Shown one piece after another: positions 45,890 to 59,257 of a DNA stretch of 64,000 nt. Within the stretch, counting starts at the first letter, position 1; every line of letters begins with the position of its first letter. Both the position numbers and the translations under genes were made by a program. Below the pieces are notes generated by a model. That model worked only from the letters and a program-made list of their open reading frames with translations. It did no database searches and was not told the DNA's origin. The DNA comes from Combretum micranthum (Eukaryota > Streptophyta > Magnoliopsida > Myrtales > Combretaceae), in assembly GCA_024138025.1 (NCBI GenBank), contig JAMXBD010002763.1:101430-165429 (forward strand), read 5' to 3'.

Positions 45890-48800
45890 CCCCTTCCCTC
45901 CTTAATTCTTTCACACATTCATTTTACATAATAAAACTCTACCAAAATTCTCTCTCAAAACCTCTCTCCAACAATCCCCTCTCAAAACACTCTCTACCAT
46001 TTACTACTCTTCAAGAAAAATAATAAACACACTACCCATTCATCTCTTTTCAAATCATTCATTAAACCTTAGGTAAAATCCTACCTATATCTCTTTATCA
46101 TGTTCATACAACTTAGCATGAACTTAGCGTTGTTTCTTAGACTCATGTGAGTTAAAGAAGCAATAATATGTTCATGTTTTGTTTTTTTTCATGTGCATAT
46201 TTTACATTATGTTATTATATTGTTGTTAATATTGTTATTATTATTTTTGCTCTAATCTAACTTCTATATAGTATTATGTATATTATGTTTGTATATTTCT
46301 TTAGAGCATATAAGCTCACTTGTTATTTATTTATTTTTATGCTTTGCAATTTATTTATTTAATTCATGCTATTATTCAGACTAATCTTTCTAGTCTTAGA
46401 CTTGTCTATATCAAGTCAAAACGATTTTCTTTCTTTTCTTTTCTTTTTGGGACTAGTCTATTCTTAGTCTCAGGTTGCCTTGATGAAGCTAAGGCTCCCA
46501 ATACATGATAGGGATACCTTGATGAAGCTAAGGTTCCCAATGTTTGACCATATTATTACGTTTATTTGCTTATGAGTATTTCTTTCCATCTTATTATGTA
46601 TTATTCTTACTTTTTCACTGCTACATTATCATATTTATGTATGATTAGAATGTTGTTGCCTTAAATAAAAATAAAAAATGTTCTTTCTTAAACAAAGAGA
46701 AGTAAACTAGATTTCTTAATAAAAGGAATTTTCAACAAAAGATCTAAGTTTTGTTTTTAATAAAATCTTTTCAAAAGATAAGCTAATCATAAATTCTAGA
46801 AGAAGTAGTAATGAAGATTTCTTCAAAAAAAAAAGGAACTCATTTGTTTTATAAATCAAAACTAAATACTCCATAAAGATAGAATTTTTAGCATTGAACT
46901 TAAGATTTTAACTTAACCATATCTTTTATAAAACTTAAATAGGTTCACTATAGTGTTCGAAAATCACATACTAAGAAAGTTTCTTCAAAACTTAATTTTT
47001 ATATGTTGTTATTCTCTTTTCAAAATTAAAATGAAATTTTGCTAAGATCTAATATTGACAATTATTTATTAAGAAAGCTTTTCTTATAAACTTATTAAAA
47101 GAATTATTCCACCACTTGATAAATATTAAGAATAAAACAAGTTTTTAAATCAAGGTAAAATCAACTCACTATTTTAGAAACCAACTTAGAAAAATAAAAT
47201 TTGCCAAGAAAGTAAAGTTTTTAAGGTAAACTTATTTTCTAAAGAAGAAAAAGAATATGAAAATGAGAGAAAAACATACATTTAACACAAATATTTGACC
47301 ACACCAAAAACTTAAGAAATATTTTGAAAGCTTATTTTTCAAAAACTCGAAATAAAGTTGGTAGATTACTTAAAGTACCAAATTTTTTGGGAATTAATTT
47401 ACTTTTGAAAATGAGAAAATGAAGTCATAATAGGAAAACACTTACTCATAACAACCCAAGTATATTTTAATTTTCCTTCTAGTAATTCAAAAAGGAGAAA
47501 TTTTCAAAAGTTTTATCTTTTAAAACTCTTAAAGACAAATTATTTGTCAAATATATCACTATTGAAGACAACACTACAAAAATCATACATACAATATGAG
47601 TGTATTATATGTTCAAAGGATTTTTCAATTATATAAATATCCATATATTTTTCTTAAAGATTTTTGAGTAATGAGAAGTTTGGAAAATCATATTTTGAGG
47701 ACTATGAAATTCGTAACTATTCTTGACTGTAGTAATTTGCAACCCAAATGACTTTTTATGACAAAAATAACCTTAGAAATGGTTAAATCTTTTCGAATAG
47801 ATAAAAATGGTATATTATATGGGGAATTCCGAGTTAAAATGAGTAGTTATGGCCATTTTAAGTTGAAATTTCCTCTTATCCGAATTTTGACGCAAATGCT
47901 AGAATAGAATTAGAAAGTTCAAGAAGAGATTCCACGAAATACTCATTTTTGGTATTTCTTTCATTTAGGTAACGAAGTTTGTGAGGATTAATATTCAGAG
48001 GATCATTACTGTAAGTTCTGGAAAATTTCAATAAATATTCCAAGATGAACTTCAAAAATAAACCCTAAAAATCACTCCAAATTAAAACCAAACTTCAACT
48101 AGTCCAAAAATACGAGCAAATCCAGAAATTTCCGAATCTTGAGAAAAATAAGAATTCTTAAAAACAAAGTAAGAACTCAACATACTTCAATTCCAAAACC
48201 ACTACATACGACAATTCCATACGTAACTCGACTTATAAAGATCGGGTAATATAAAGTCCAAAAAAAAATTATTAGAAAGTAAATAATGATTAACCTTTGG
48301 AAATAAAACTCAATTCAAGAATTCTGAAAACATTAAAAGATATTAAATACTTACAAAAATAAAATTTAAGATAAATTTCTCAAATCAAATATGTTGTATA
48401 AATATAAAATATCAGTTTCCAAAGTGGCAAAGATCTAAACCGGAAAAATCACCGGAAACCCTAACCGGAATACAATAGCTTAAGTCCGGCAATCTAGCGC
48501 CCTTAACCCTAGAGGTCGAGGTAGTTTAAATATGTAGAATAGCTCGTAGTAATATAAGTTTGTTTAAAAATATCAAATTGGTAAATTTTTGACCTATTTG
48601 AACCCGTTCGAATACAGATTTCGAAAAGCATGTCCCGGGGCTCGAGATATCAAAAATATACCAATAGTACCATTAGACTCGTAATTTCATAATATTTCCA
48701 AATATATCGGTTATATAATTTTTCGGGTTATAAAAGTTACAGTTATAACCTTTTTATCCGTATTTCATTACTACCGGTAATTAATTAGTCTTTTCACTAT

Positions 48801-51800
48801 TCACTTTTATTTCATTACACTATTTTATTATTCTTATAAAGCCTTATATTTTTAGATAAATATTTATATATTATAGAAAATTTTGTTTTTCTAAAATTTA
48901 GTTAGTTCGGGCTTTTACGGGATCAAATTCTGTTTAAGACCCGATACTAAAAATAAAATAAATTAATTTAATAATTGGAAAATATTTTAAAAATATTTTT
49001 ATTTTCATAAAATAATTTTTTAGAATTTTTCGGGTTATAAAAATATCATTTATAGCCCATATTCACGCATTTCGATCATACCGGTAACATATTTGTTAAA
49101 ATACTAAAATAATTCAAATAATTATTTAATTTTAATTATGAAAAATCTGCTACAAATATTGGAATAAATTTTCTAATTTTATTTTATTAAGAAAGTACTC
49201 TTAACCCATACTTTCAACTACACCTTACACATATCACTTCCTTTTCACTTCAATCTTTCTACACTTTGTCCCACACTTCATGGCAGATTTTTCCCTCCTT
49301 TATGGCTGCCATTGTCCTTTAATTTAATCCATTTTGACTAAATTAATTATATTCCACTCCTTCTTAAAGAAGCAACATTATACATTTATTACACAATTCA
49401 ATTTCAAGTCAAAATTCAACAAAATTCCTCTCTCTCTCTCCTATCATTCATGTGCAGCATGCCCCAATATTGGCTGCCCTTGTTTTATTTTTTTCTTCTT
49501 TCATTCATTAATACACTCATTTTCTCTCTCTCTTTTATTTACTCCTTCTTTCCTTTTTCATTCCTTAGCTTTTTCTCTCTCTTTTTCCTCTCTTTTCTTC
49601 TTCATATTGTTCTTGTTTCTTCAAGAACACAAGTTGCCCCCTTCTTCTTCCATGAGCTCCCACACATATTTTTGAAGATTTTCAAGTAAATCTTCCTCTC
49701 AAAACTTCCATAAGTGATATAGGTAAAGTGTAATGAAAGTTTCATGCATCAAATGACCTTCCATAAGCTTAAAAGCTTAGGATGATGATGCCAAAAAAAT
49801 GAAACACTCCTTTTCTCTAAAGTTAATCTCTTGTATCACTATTATTTTCTTGTTTAAAGTTGTTATATTTTGTAGATCTAACTTTTTGTAACTTTGATTT
49901 TTTTTTATGCCTTAGATCTTGTTATTGGAAGTTATTATTTTTGTTATTGCTTATGATTTATGCGTATATTCCTCATTCACATGTGTTCATGCATTCAAAA
50001 CTAGTGTAGTAAACTAGATCTAGTGTTTTGAGTTCATAAAATGCATTAGACTTTGTTTTATGTTCATGGATAACTTGTAGTAGCATGATGATAGTAGGAA
50101 TGTGTTAGAAAACTCAAGATCTATTTTATTTTCAACAAAAATATCTTTTGAAAATTCGGATGAAAATGGAACCATATTTAGAAAAGTTGTTTTTCAACTT
50201 CAAAATGCGTATTTTTCATTTAAAATAAATGGCTTAGGGTATAGATAACATAAATGAAAGATTTTGATGAGTAAAGTTTAGATCTATGGTTTATAGTTTA
50301 CTACCATGGGTTTCTTTTAGATCTATGTTCATATTAAGAGTAGATCTTGGTTTTGAACTTAAACAAAAATTGTGAAATACATATTTTGGCAAGACCCCTA
50401 TTTAAAAACCACTTTCCAAGTGTCAAAATGAAATTTTTACTTAAGATAATGAAGGCTTAATATATGTATATCATCAAAGCTTCTTTTTACAAGAATCAAA
50501 GGTGATTTTCAAAAGTTATTTTCAATATAAAAATCCCATTTTCGGATTTTGGCCAAGGCATATTTTAAAAACATGTTTTTCAACTCAAAAACGAAGTTTT
50601 TATTTAAGAAATGAAAGCTCTTAAGATAAGATATGTGAGGGATGGATTTTCATGAGTTTAGATAGATTTTATCAACAGGAATGCCAAGAATAAATTTTGT
50701 AAATTTGGATCTCAACCAAGACCAATTTTTAGAACCCATTTATCAACTCCAAAACTCATGTTTTATGTGAAAAATGAAGTATATAGGTAACAGGTATTAT
50801 TAAGTGGTGATTTTTATAAGTTGAAAGGAGTTTTGATGAGATTAATGTGTAAAACAAGAAGTGAATCAAGATAGAAAATTTGGAGTTAGTAGTCAACTTG
50901 TAAAATTCGTGACTTTGGATGATGCTCATGAAAACACCTATTATCCAAGTTCAAAATAAAAGTTTTATGTGTTAAATGAAGTCCTTAGGTAGTGGATATA
51001 GTAAAGCCTTAAATTTTTATGCATTGAACAAGTTTTTCTAAAAGGAATCATTCAAAAAGTGGATTTTCTAAAATTCGGATTTTTGAGTAAATCCTATTTG
51101 AAAACATATTTGCAAAGTGTAAAATACAAATTTTTGTATAAAAAAGAAGTCCTTAGTGGTTATGTATGAATGAGCCTTAATTTTCTAAGTATCAAATGAT
51201 TTTTACTTAAAGGAATCATTCAAAAACTAATTTTTGTAAAATTCGGATTTTGGAATCAACCCTACTTGAAAACATGTTTATAAAGTGTAAAATGGAAATT
51301 TTTATGTAGAAATGAAGGTCATAAGTAATATATATAATGAAGACTCAATTTTAACAAAAATAATTATATTTTCTTAAGTAATAAATCCAAAACAAATGGA
51401 AATGATCAAAGTTAGAAAAATAGATTTTTCATAAGTAGTTGTTATTATGGTCTTGCAAAATAAAAAGTTATAAAATTTCCTTTTAGCAAAAATCATCAAG
51501 GTCATGCATACATTAAGCTCATCTCATGTCATTCGTGTTAGGAAATCACTCATATTGCATGTATAGCTAATCTATATAGTAGGAACATTTCAAACATTTA
51601 CAAAACTATTTTTCGAAATTGGAAATTGCTATTGATCATAACTGATCGGACCTTTTCGAAGCTTCAAATTTTTCAAAATTAAATATAATATTAGAAATAG
51701 ATAGATATTTCTAAGTAGATAGAAATCGATATATAATTTGCGAGATTCCGAGTTAAAATGACCAAGTTATAGCCGTTTTAAGTTGGAATTCCCGCCTAGG

Positions 51801-51887
51801 ACGAGAATTACGAATTTAATAGTTAGTATAAAATCGTTTGGATTAGTTTGAGTTGAAATACTTATTAGAGTATTTCTTCCTTTTTAG

Positions 51888-51957
51888 GTGATCCCAAAAT
51901 CGACGATTCCCTACCACCGGATTACTTTTACTAAGAGACTAGTGATCCAATGGCCGA
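51888..51957 (+). other. Exon-like block of B3 (70 nt)
   Basis: CTTCCTTTTTAG acceptor, frame DPKIDDSLPPDYFY then TAA (51932-51934), donor GTGAGT. B1 uses TAG at the same place. Confidence 0.7.
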
Positions 51958-52246
51958 GTGAGTTTTCTCCTTATTTTGTTACCTTGTTTATGCTTGTAGC
52001 TAGTCGCATTAGAAGTATAGGAACAAGATAAAAAAATCGATATGAATGGGGATGGGATATATGATGAGGTTGTGATGAATGTATGCCAAAGAATACTTAA
52101 GCATATCAAAACCACAATTTGATTGGATAACTGCACTATTCATATTATTTCTGCTATATGTATGATATTGGTTGATCACTCTAAAGAATGTATGAATATT
52201 TTGATCTAAGCAAAAATTAAATTGGTCATGCATTGCATCGGACATA

Positions 52247-52251
52247 TTGCA
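52247..52251. repeat. Left TSD of G (TTGCA)
   Basis: It matches 54423-54427. B1 shows the empty site at about 13222. Confidence 0.95.
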
Positions 52252-52594
52252 TGTAATGCCCTAACTTTGGCATTACAACCCGCCACGTGTTCTCTCTTAA
52301 TAGAACACGCTAAGACTATAATTTCCACAAACAACATGAATATCACCTGTATAACTCACAAGGTATATATAAAAATGTAGTCCTCAATAAAATAAATCAT
52401 ATGATAAGAATATAATCCCCATAATCAACAAACTAGACATTGTTGACATAACTGCAGGTCAACAAGTCAAATCATGCCCTAAAACTGTCACCACCTGAAA
52501 AACTCCAAGTACAACTTAAAATTTCAATGAACAGATTATAAATCAGACATAAAAGTCTTCTTTGATTCATCCTATATCATCTATGACTATACAA

Positions 52595-52695
52595 CTAGTC
52601 ATCAGCAGGGTAGTCAGGACCCCTAACGCCATCCCCATCCTCATAGATGATATCAAAACCCGAAAGATCATAAATCACATTATCATCACCTGCAC
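52595..52695 (-). other. Short acidic frame after an acceptor-like site in G
   Basis: After TTATATTTCAG the sequence enters in the same phase (xGT) as the other LTR exon-like blocks. It reads AGDDNVIYDLSGFDIIYEDG, then a further twelve residues ending PADD and TAG. It has no AUG of its own. It could be the family G counterpart of the LTR-encoded tail. Confidence 0.45.
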
Positions 52696-53920
52696 CTGAA
52701 ATATAACAGAATGAGCACGCGAAGCCCGGTACGATAATATCCAATCCAGTTCAAGCAAAGTTATGCACAAACAACATATATATGAATAAATGCAACTAAA
52801 CTAAATGCATACAATAGTTTATTATATATTTTAGTCCAGCAAAACAACACAGTTCATAATCTAGTATACATAAATCCTGAACTCAGAGTAACTTAGACTC
52901 TGCTATGAAAACATCCAACTGATTTGAAAATAGGTAATTATATATACATATATGGATGAGTGGGTACTCCCCAAACATCCCAATTCCTAAACACCTAAAA
53001 TTCTACCGAAATCATTTCTTAGCACGAGTCCACTCGGGACAACCTCACACTAAGATCATCAAGGTGCCTCACCAGTATCACTGTTTGCCAGGTCTCTATT
53101 GTCAAAGCCAACCACAACTAGACAGACAATTATTAAGCTAAATATTTATTAAGTTCATTATGCAATTCTATTCCTACATCCATTCACAAAAAAATTCTAA
53201 TTTACAAGCACATACATCAAACAATGGATTGGTCGTACCTTTCTAAATTTTAAGAATCCAAATCAAATCCTTAGAATTTGATACCAACAACACAAAGTCA
53301 ACCCAAACTCCACCAATTCCTATATCCACATCAACAACAGTTTCACAATTCCAAATGTCCTGTTACAATATATATATATATATATATATCAATAGACATT
53401 ATCGCAATATCTTAACATAAAACAACCTGTCTAAACTAACCTGATATAGAACTTCTCAAACTCGACCTATACTGATCAATAACCCCAAGCACTTCCGATA
53501 ATATCAAAGAACGGATATTTCAAATCCTTAAATCAGAATCTTCACCAAAACCCTATAAAACATATCATATGATCAATATCGTAATATCAAGGCTGTCCAA
53601 TTTCGTATAAAAAGGATTCAAAACTTATACTTACTGATATGGAATGTATAATACTTGTTTCTTCTCTTCCTATTCTGATCAAAACACAAGCTAGGGTTTA
53701 TTCTTCAAAATCCTTCATGAAATATTCATCCAAACCCTAAGAGACTTATACAAATTTATATATAATCCAAATGAGATGGTTAAGATCACTTACTTTTAAT
53801 TAATAATCCCCTCCGAATGATTCTCCAGACTCATATCTCCAAAAATGCTTCAAAACTCTCTTATACGAAGGAGAAATGACAATAAAAAAAAAATCTATCG
53901 AAAATGATTTTCGCGTCTCG

Positions 53921-53928
53921 TATTTATA
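53921..53928 (-). promoter_or_regulatory. TATA box of G (TATAAATA)
   Basis: On the minus strand it sits just downstream of the GC-rich repeated region. A start near 53890 is predicted. Confidence 0.65.
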
Positions 53929-53999
53929 GAAATTTGGTTATACGCTAGCTTACACCATATGCTGGCCAGATCTACACGAACACCGGCAACGTCCGTTGA

Positions 54000-54280
54000 G
54001 GCTTTGATTCCCAGAATTCAAATCGTCCCTTCATATGCCGGCAAATCTTGGACCTACGCCGGCGGCTTTGATGCCGATGTTGAGAAGAAACCCTATGAAC
54101 GTTGGCAACTTTCCTCCCAACGTTAAGAAAAACGCTACTGTTCCCATCCTACGCCGTCTGTACGCCGGCGGCGTAGATTCTCCAGGAGACGGCGTACAGT
54201 CTATTACAGAGTAAGCTGACAATTTAAGTCCTAGGCCGGCGGCGTTCTTCACCAGAGATGCCGGCCTTTATTGCAGAAAT
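54000..54280 (-). promoter_or_regulatory. GC-rich repeated region upstream of the G TATA box
   Basis: GCCGGCGGC or close variants recur at about 54059, 54162 and 54237, with ACGGCGTAC/TACGCCGT pairs. Repeated elements upstream of a TATA box suggest enhancer copies. Confidence 0.5.
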
Positions 54281-54422
54281 TAAGAAAATTGATCCAATTG
54301 ATGCCAATCTTGTTCTAACACGAAATTGATCAAACTTAACTATTTTTAACATCAACATAAAGGAATATTGGAATCTAGTAGCTTGTGTACACTTATCACT
54401 TAAAATTATTTTGTATATTACA

Positions 54423-54427
54423 TTGCA
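54423..54427. repeat. Right TSD of G (TTGCA)
   Basis: It matches 52247-52251. Confidence 0.95.
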
Positions 54428-55219
54428 TTTGGTAGCATGCTACTCCTGCGCAGGTCGATCGGTATGGTCCGTTGAAGACTCGTTTAGACAATGAGACCGG
54501 TGCCAAAGCTCATTCATGGGAACTAAGGCGCATCGGGGATGCATTCCATGTGTGAGCCTAGCGAGTCGAGTGCTATGAGCCAGGGCTTGGGGACTAGCAG
54601 CGGTCGTGTAGACTTCAATACTATCCCTAACCTAAGATACGGAGGGCGTAAATCCATTCTGTGTGTGGGTTTCGGACACCCATACATAATTGTTTGCTCA
54701 TGTGTTTGTTCATGCATAACATATGGTTGATTATAACTTGTTTGCTGTGGTACGGAATTAAGGGAATTCTCACTAAGTTAGTGTAGCTTATACCCCAATA
54801 GTTGTTTAAATGAGCAGGTTATCTCAAGAATGCTAAGTGGGGACCGAGATGGTTGGAGCCGAGAATGACTTTGGGATTCCGGCAAGAAATGAGAATGCTT
54901 AAAGTTATCAGCTAGGTTTTTATGTTTTGCCTTGTAATAGTATATGTAGAGAAGTCTATGGATGAATGTAATTGAAGTTTAATGATTTATATTTTAAAGC
55001 ATAGTGAGTTGTATCTGAAGTATAGTAAATTGTATTTCCTTTACATTGTTACCAAGTGTATCAATATAAAATATCTCTCCAATGTGTCTCCTCTATGTGT
55101 TAGACGCCTTGTGCATAGTATGGAAGCCTTCGCATGACTGAGGCGTCATTCTTAGGCTTTAATATTGTGTACGATGGATTGCCACGTTTAGGGTACCCTT
55201 CGAGGCGTAACAGTTTAGT

Positions 55220-55231
55220 TGGTATCAGAGC
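55220..55231 (+). other. Primer binding site of B3, initiator tRNA-Met
   Basis: TGGTATCAGAGC starts 8 nt after the LTR end. It is the exact complement of the initiator tRNA-Met 3' end and shows that type B LTRs belong to a Met-primed Ty3/gypsy element. Confidence 0.93.
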
Positions 55232-56023
55232 GACAAGGTTTTGGGAATTAGGTGGGAAGACTTTAAGAGAATAGAATGTTAAGATACGATCTTAGGAATA
55301 GATAGGTAAGTGTTAGATGACCCTTAGGTAAAGAAGAACTAGATTTAGCTCAATGACCTTTAAGGTATGACTTTTGATTATTAAGGATTCAATTTATCTT
55401 GGAGACTTCTGGAGAACATAGAAATAGATACATAAGGAAGGAAGATTGAAAATATTTGATGGGACGATCGGATCTATTCTAGCAACTGAAAAATATAGGG
55501 ATAAGTGACCTTACCCGACTTTGGTTTAAGCCAATAATAGAAATGATAGATGCCCCCAAAAGATTTAGCAAATGGATATTGTTTTTGTTTGGAAGAAGCC
55601 AATCTCCTAGAAATAGCAATAGATCTTTCGTTAAGCATTAGGGACAAATAACTTTTTGAGTAAAAAGAACAAAGATGTTTTGAAAATGTAAACCGATGTT
55701 GTGGTTTATCATCTAGTTCATGAATTAATTCCAATGTATGTTTTGCATCATTTCTTTGAACTTTTGTAATGGAAGACTTACATCTTCTCTTGATTTCATG
55801 TATTTCGTATTGGATATTATGAAGTTCCTCTTATTGATTTTTATTTCAGTGGAATTTCAATATTTCTTATATATGATTTTATTTGCGTATTTCCGTGTTC
55901 TGTATTTTCGATAAGCTTCTTAAAGTCACTTTTAACGCCTTAAGACGTAATAAAAGATTTAGAGTTTTCACCTGAGTTTAATAAAATTGTAGGAGACATA
56001 CCCAACCACAACAAGAACCCATC
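55232..56023 (+). other. B3 untranslated leader
   Basis: AT-rich, with stops in all plus frames. An AATTGTAG acceptor-like site lies about 30 nt before the gag-like ATG. I see no conserved gene here. Confidence 0.45.
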
Positions 56024-56222
56024 ATGACTCCTTTAGGACTCGAGAACCAAGCGATACCTAAACCACCTAACCAAGGGGGAAATGCTTCAATAGAGATTGA
56101 ATGGCTTACTAGTCAGATAAGAAGCTATATACAACAGACTCAAGCCAGTTCAACGTCTACACCTGTAACATATGTGCAAGAAACGACGCAAGATGAGCCA
56201 CCATCACCTCAATACCACCAAA
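56024..56222 (+). pseudogene. B3 gag N-terminal fragment
   Basis: The frame starts MTPLGLENQAIPKPPNQGG and runs about 66 codons, polar and Gln/Ser/Thr/Pro-rich (SYIQQTQASSTSTPV). This resembles the poorly conserved start of chromovirus gag and lies where gag should begin. The deletion then joins it to H sequence, adding a few unrelated codons. No capsid domain or zinc knuckle survives. Identification rests on position more than sequence. Confidence 0.5.
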
Positions 56223-58180
56223 GCCTCTTACCATGCTTCATAAAGTGTAACCAGTATTGCTTGTTCACTTGCTTGATGCATTCATATGCTGGTTTAATAA
56301 CTTGTTTGAAATTATTGATATAAGTGCGTTGATTTAGGAATACTCTCACTAAGCTAGTTATGCTTATACTCCGATAGACTTTTGTTGTAACAGGACCAAT
56401 ATCTATTATGCCTGAAGACTTCATATACTCGAGTGGGATTATGTTTTGGGGAGCTTCTGGAAATCTTTTGAAGATCTTAGATTAAATATCCTTTAATATC
56501 TTTTGGTGTTAATATTGTTTCGTTGTGTGAAAGACTAAAATGATATTATGATTGTTTGGAGATTTATAGGGGAAAGCCCTTAAGATGATGTAAGGATTAT
56601 ATTCTTATAATGTTGAAATTAGATGGTTATCTAGATTTCTTGTATGTTGTATTTACTATCCCAAACTACACATCCCATTAGTGTCTCCTATTGTTGTGAT
56701 GACATCTTACATATGGTGTTGAAGCTTTCGCATAACTTCGGGAAGTTATTCTTAAGTTTTAATACCTTGTATGGCGGACTGTCATATCTAGGGTACCCTT
56801 CGGGGTGTGACAAGAAATACCCAACATAAGTATTCTATAGAACTTCTAGTCAAAACTTCCAACTCTATTCTCTTGTTGCGGTAAAATTTGTATAGGTGGA
56901 AATTCCAACTTAAAATAGCCATAAGTTGCTCATTTAAACTCGGAATTTTGCATATAATATACCGTTTTCTACCTACTCGGAAAGACCTATCTTATCATAA
57001 AAAAATCATTTGGGTGCTGAAACTGTAGGGTACGTATTCATCACTAAATTTCTTGTTTGCAAAACTTAATCTTGTAAACTTTTCTTTATCTAAAAAATAC
57101 TTGTACCAAAAAATAGATATTATTATGGTTGAAAAAAAACTTTAAAATGTGTATATATATATATATATAGACTCATATCATATGCATGAATTTAATGAAG
57201 TTGTTTCAACCATGAATTTTTGTAAAAGCAAAGTTTTCTAGAAATTTGGAAAAGCAAAACGTTTGAAAATTTCTACTTAGCTTGTTAGAAAATTTCTTAA
57301 GTTATTTTAAGTGAGTCGTTTCTCCTTCTTAATTCCATTTTCTTAGTCTTTTAAATTTCAAATGAATGATTTTTGTTTTTCTAAGTTTCTTATAGCTTAA
57401 TTTCTAGGGATTGAGAGGGTAGTTTCTAAATACTTTTTGAGAATAGTTAAAATCTATTAAACTTTATACTTTCTTAAACTTTCCTAAAGTTTATTTTATT
57501 TAATTAAAAATGATTTCCTAAGTTGTTTATAAATTTTATTCCTTAAGATCATTCTATTCTTATGAAAGAAATTTTCTTGGTGTTTTGTCAAACTAGTCTA
57601 TTCCTTCATATTTTAGTATTGGTGGAAAAAAAATGAAGTTTAGTAAAATTTTTGTTAAACAAGAATTTAAAATTTTAATTTATAAAGAAAACTTTTCTAT
57701 TTTATGGTTTCGTAAAGTGTATGTACGTATTACCTAAAAATTCCTATGTTCTTTGGTTACTAAAAACTTGTATTACCTAAAAATCCTATGTTCTTTGGTT
57801 ATTAAAAACTTGTGATGAATTCCTCTAGATTTTTTGAACTGATTTGCTAAGATAGATTCCAAAGTCTTTATGAAAAATCATTTCTTTCATGAAAAAAATT
57901 ATTTTAGAAAAGAACTTCTATCTTTTTATTTAAGAAAACCTTTCCTTCTTTATCTTGTTGAGACAAAAATCAATATGTTCATGCATGATCATAAATATGA
58001 AATCATTGAATTATGAAAACACAAGAAAGACATAATAAGTAATATAATAAGCAAGCTAATAGAAATATCAAGTATTGGGAACCTTAGCTTCATCAAGGTA
58101 TCTCGGGACTAAGAATAGACTAGTCCCAAAAAGAATAAAGAAAAGAAAGAAAAGGTTGTTTTGACTTGATGAGGACAAGT

Positions 58181-58185
58181 CTAAG
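58181..58185. repeat. Left TSD of C2 (CTAAG)
   Basis: It matches 61698-61702. Confidence 0.96.
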
Positions 58186-59257
58186 TGTCATGCCCCAAAG
58201 AGTACCCTAAACGTAATAATCTGCCACACTCAATATTAAAGCTTAAGTATGACAACCTTAGTCTTTCCTAGAAGCTTTGGTATTAAGTGTAAGGCGTACT
58301 CTCACAACTTTAGAGGACCATTCACGGAATTATGAAGTTTAAGAAGATACATTAATAAATTAAGAAAAGAGGATTCATAACATTCATTTCATTCATAACA
58401 ATCGTCTTACAAATCTTAGTGGCGTTCCCCTACCAAAATAACTATAATCTATTACAAGGAATTTTCTATGAAGGCCTCATCTTAACTAACACTAAACTTC
58501 ATCTAAAGAAATTCCTTAACCAAAATGGATAATACATGGCTGCAGGGTCCATGTGGCCTCAACCACAAATAGGTAAACTACAAAAGATATCTATAGGTGT
58601 ATAAGCTAATAAGCTTAGTGAGAATTATTTCCATAAGTAAAATCTTGTATAGTAGAAATTTCAAACAAGTTATTTAGGCAATCAAGTGGAATGCAACATA
58701 CACATGAGCAAACAAGGCATATAGTTTTCCAAAAACTATATGTTGAATGGATTTATGCCCTCCATTCAGGGTTTGATGATGTATAATCTCAAAACGAGTA
58801 GTTTTAGTTAAGTTATGCTTTCGATCATTACCGCCAAGCATATAAAGTCTACTCGGGTGAGCCATGCTTCCGGATTTCCTCCAAGCATTGGTTTGATTCC
58901 ATGTCGCGAAGCAATTGCTTTCGATCGTAACCGCCAAGTGTTGCTTTCGACCATGCTACTATCCTTTTCACCAAAGGATAATAACCCCATGCAATGTGAC
59001 TCACTTCGTGGTATACATGAATCAATTTATTTAAGATATCATAGCATTATTATTATCAAATTTAACGTGATCATAGAATTTCATACATATCAAATGCTAT
59101 AATAAAACAAACATTTATTTACAATCAATTCCGGCCTTGATATTCTTTGAATTCTTTCAACAATTTTTCACATACATATCAAGTTGTCTTTTCTTAATTC
59201 TAATGCGACTAAACTACAAGCACAACCAAGTACAGCTTTTTAAGGAAATAAACTCAC

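Larger units (their letters stand above)
52252..54422 (-). mobile_element. G: 2171-bp solo LTR of a different family
   Basis: It runs TGTAATGCCC to TATTACA with perfect TSD TTGCA (52247-52251, 54423-54427). Orientation is inferred from its end, which resembles Tekay-type LTR ends, and from a minus-strand TATAAATA at 53921-53928. Upstream of that box (54000-54280) is a GC-rich region with repeated GCCGGCGGC cores, unlike the AT-rich surroundings. A TA repeat lies at 53370-53389. Downstream is an acceptor-like TTATATTTCAG followed by a short acidic ORF. Confidence 0.93.
48010..56222 (+). mobile_element. B3: type B element, 5' LTR plus leader and gag start, 3' part deleted
   Basis: The 5' LTR is 48010-52251 plus 54428-55212 (about 5.03 kb), starting TGTAAGTTCTGG and ending GAGGCGTAACA. 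A primer site at 55220-55231 and about 1 kb of internal sequence follow. Then the sequence jumps to the 3' end of H near 56220. The rest of gag-pol, the 3' LTR and about 600 bp of H are gone, so one deletion removed them. The left flank is ATTAC (48005-48009); the matching copy is lost. Palindrome 51736-51795; exon-like block 51888-51957. Confidence 0.9.
37974..56812 (+). mobile_element. H: type C LTR (pieces 37974-38322, 45331-48009, about 56220-56812)
   Basis: It starts TGTAAACCACC at 37974 and ends GGGGTGTGACA at 56812. Flanks GGAAA (37969-37973) and AGAAA (56813-56817) differ by one base, an aged TSD within F; F reads through correctly once H is removed. The middle piece has TATAAATA (45882-45889), an AUG-free leader, donor-like TTAG|GTAAAA near 46073, a type C hairpin near 46377-46397, and the palindrome at about 47819-47880. 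B3 cuts the exon-like block at 48009. The last piece lacks roughly 600 bp expected between the exon-like block and the second acceptor. Confidence 0.85.

Noticed and set aside
49334..49689. Plus-strand Phe/Ser/Leu-rich ORFs with apparent membrane segments
   Set aside because: They come from the CT-rich leader of the B3 LTR. The matching region of B1 does not keep the frame.
55220..55231. Possible tRNA gene fragment
   Set aside because: Only the 12-base primer complement is present, at the usual distance from an LTR end; no tRNA body follows.
55474..55734. Minus-strand ORF of 86 codons in the B3 leader
   Set aside because: It looks protein-like, but it is antisense to the element, has no counterpart in other copies and lies in untranslated leader.
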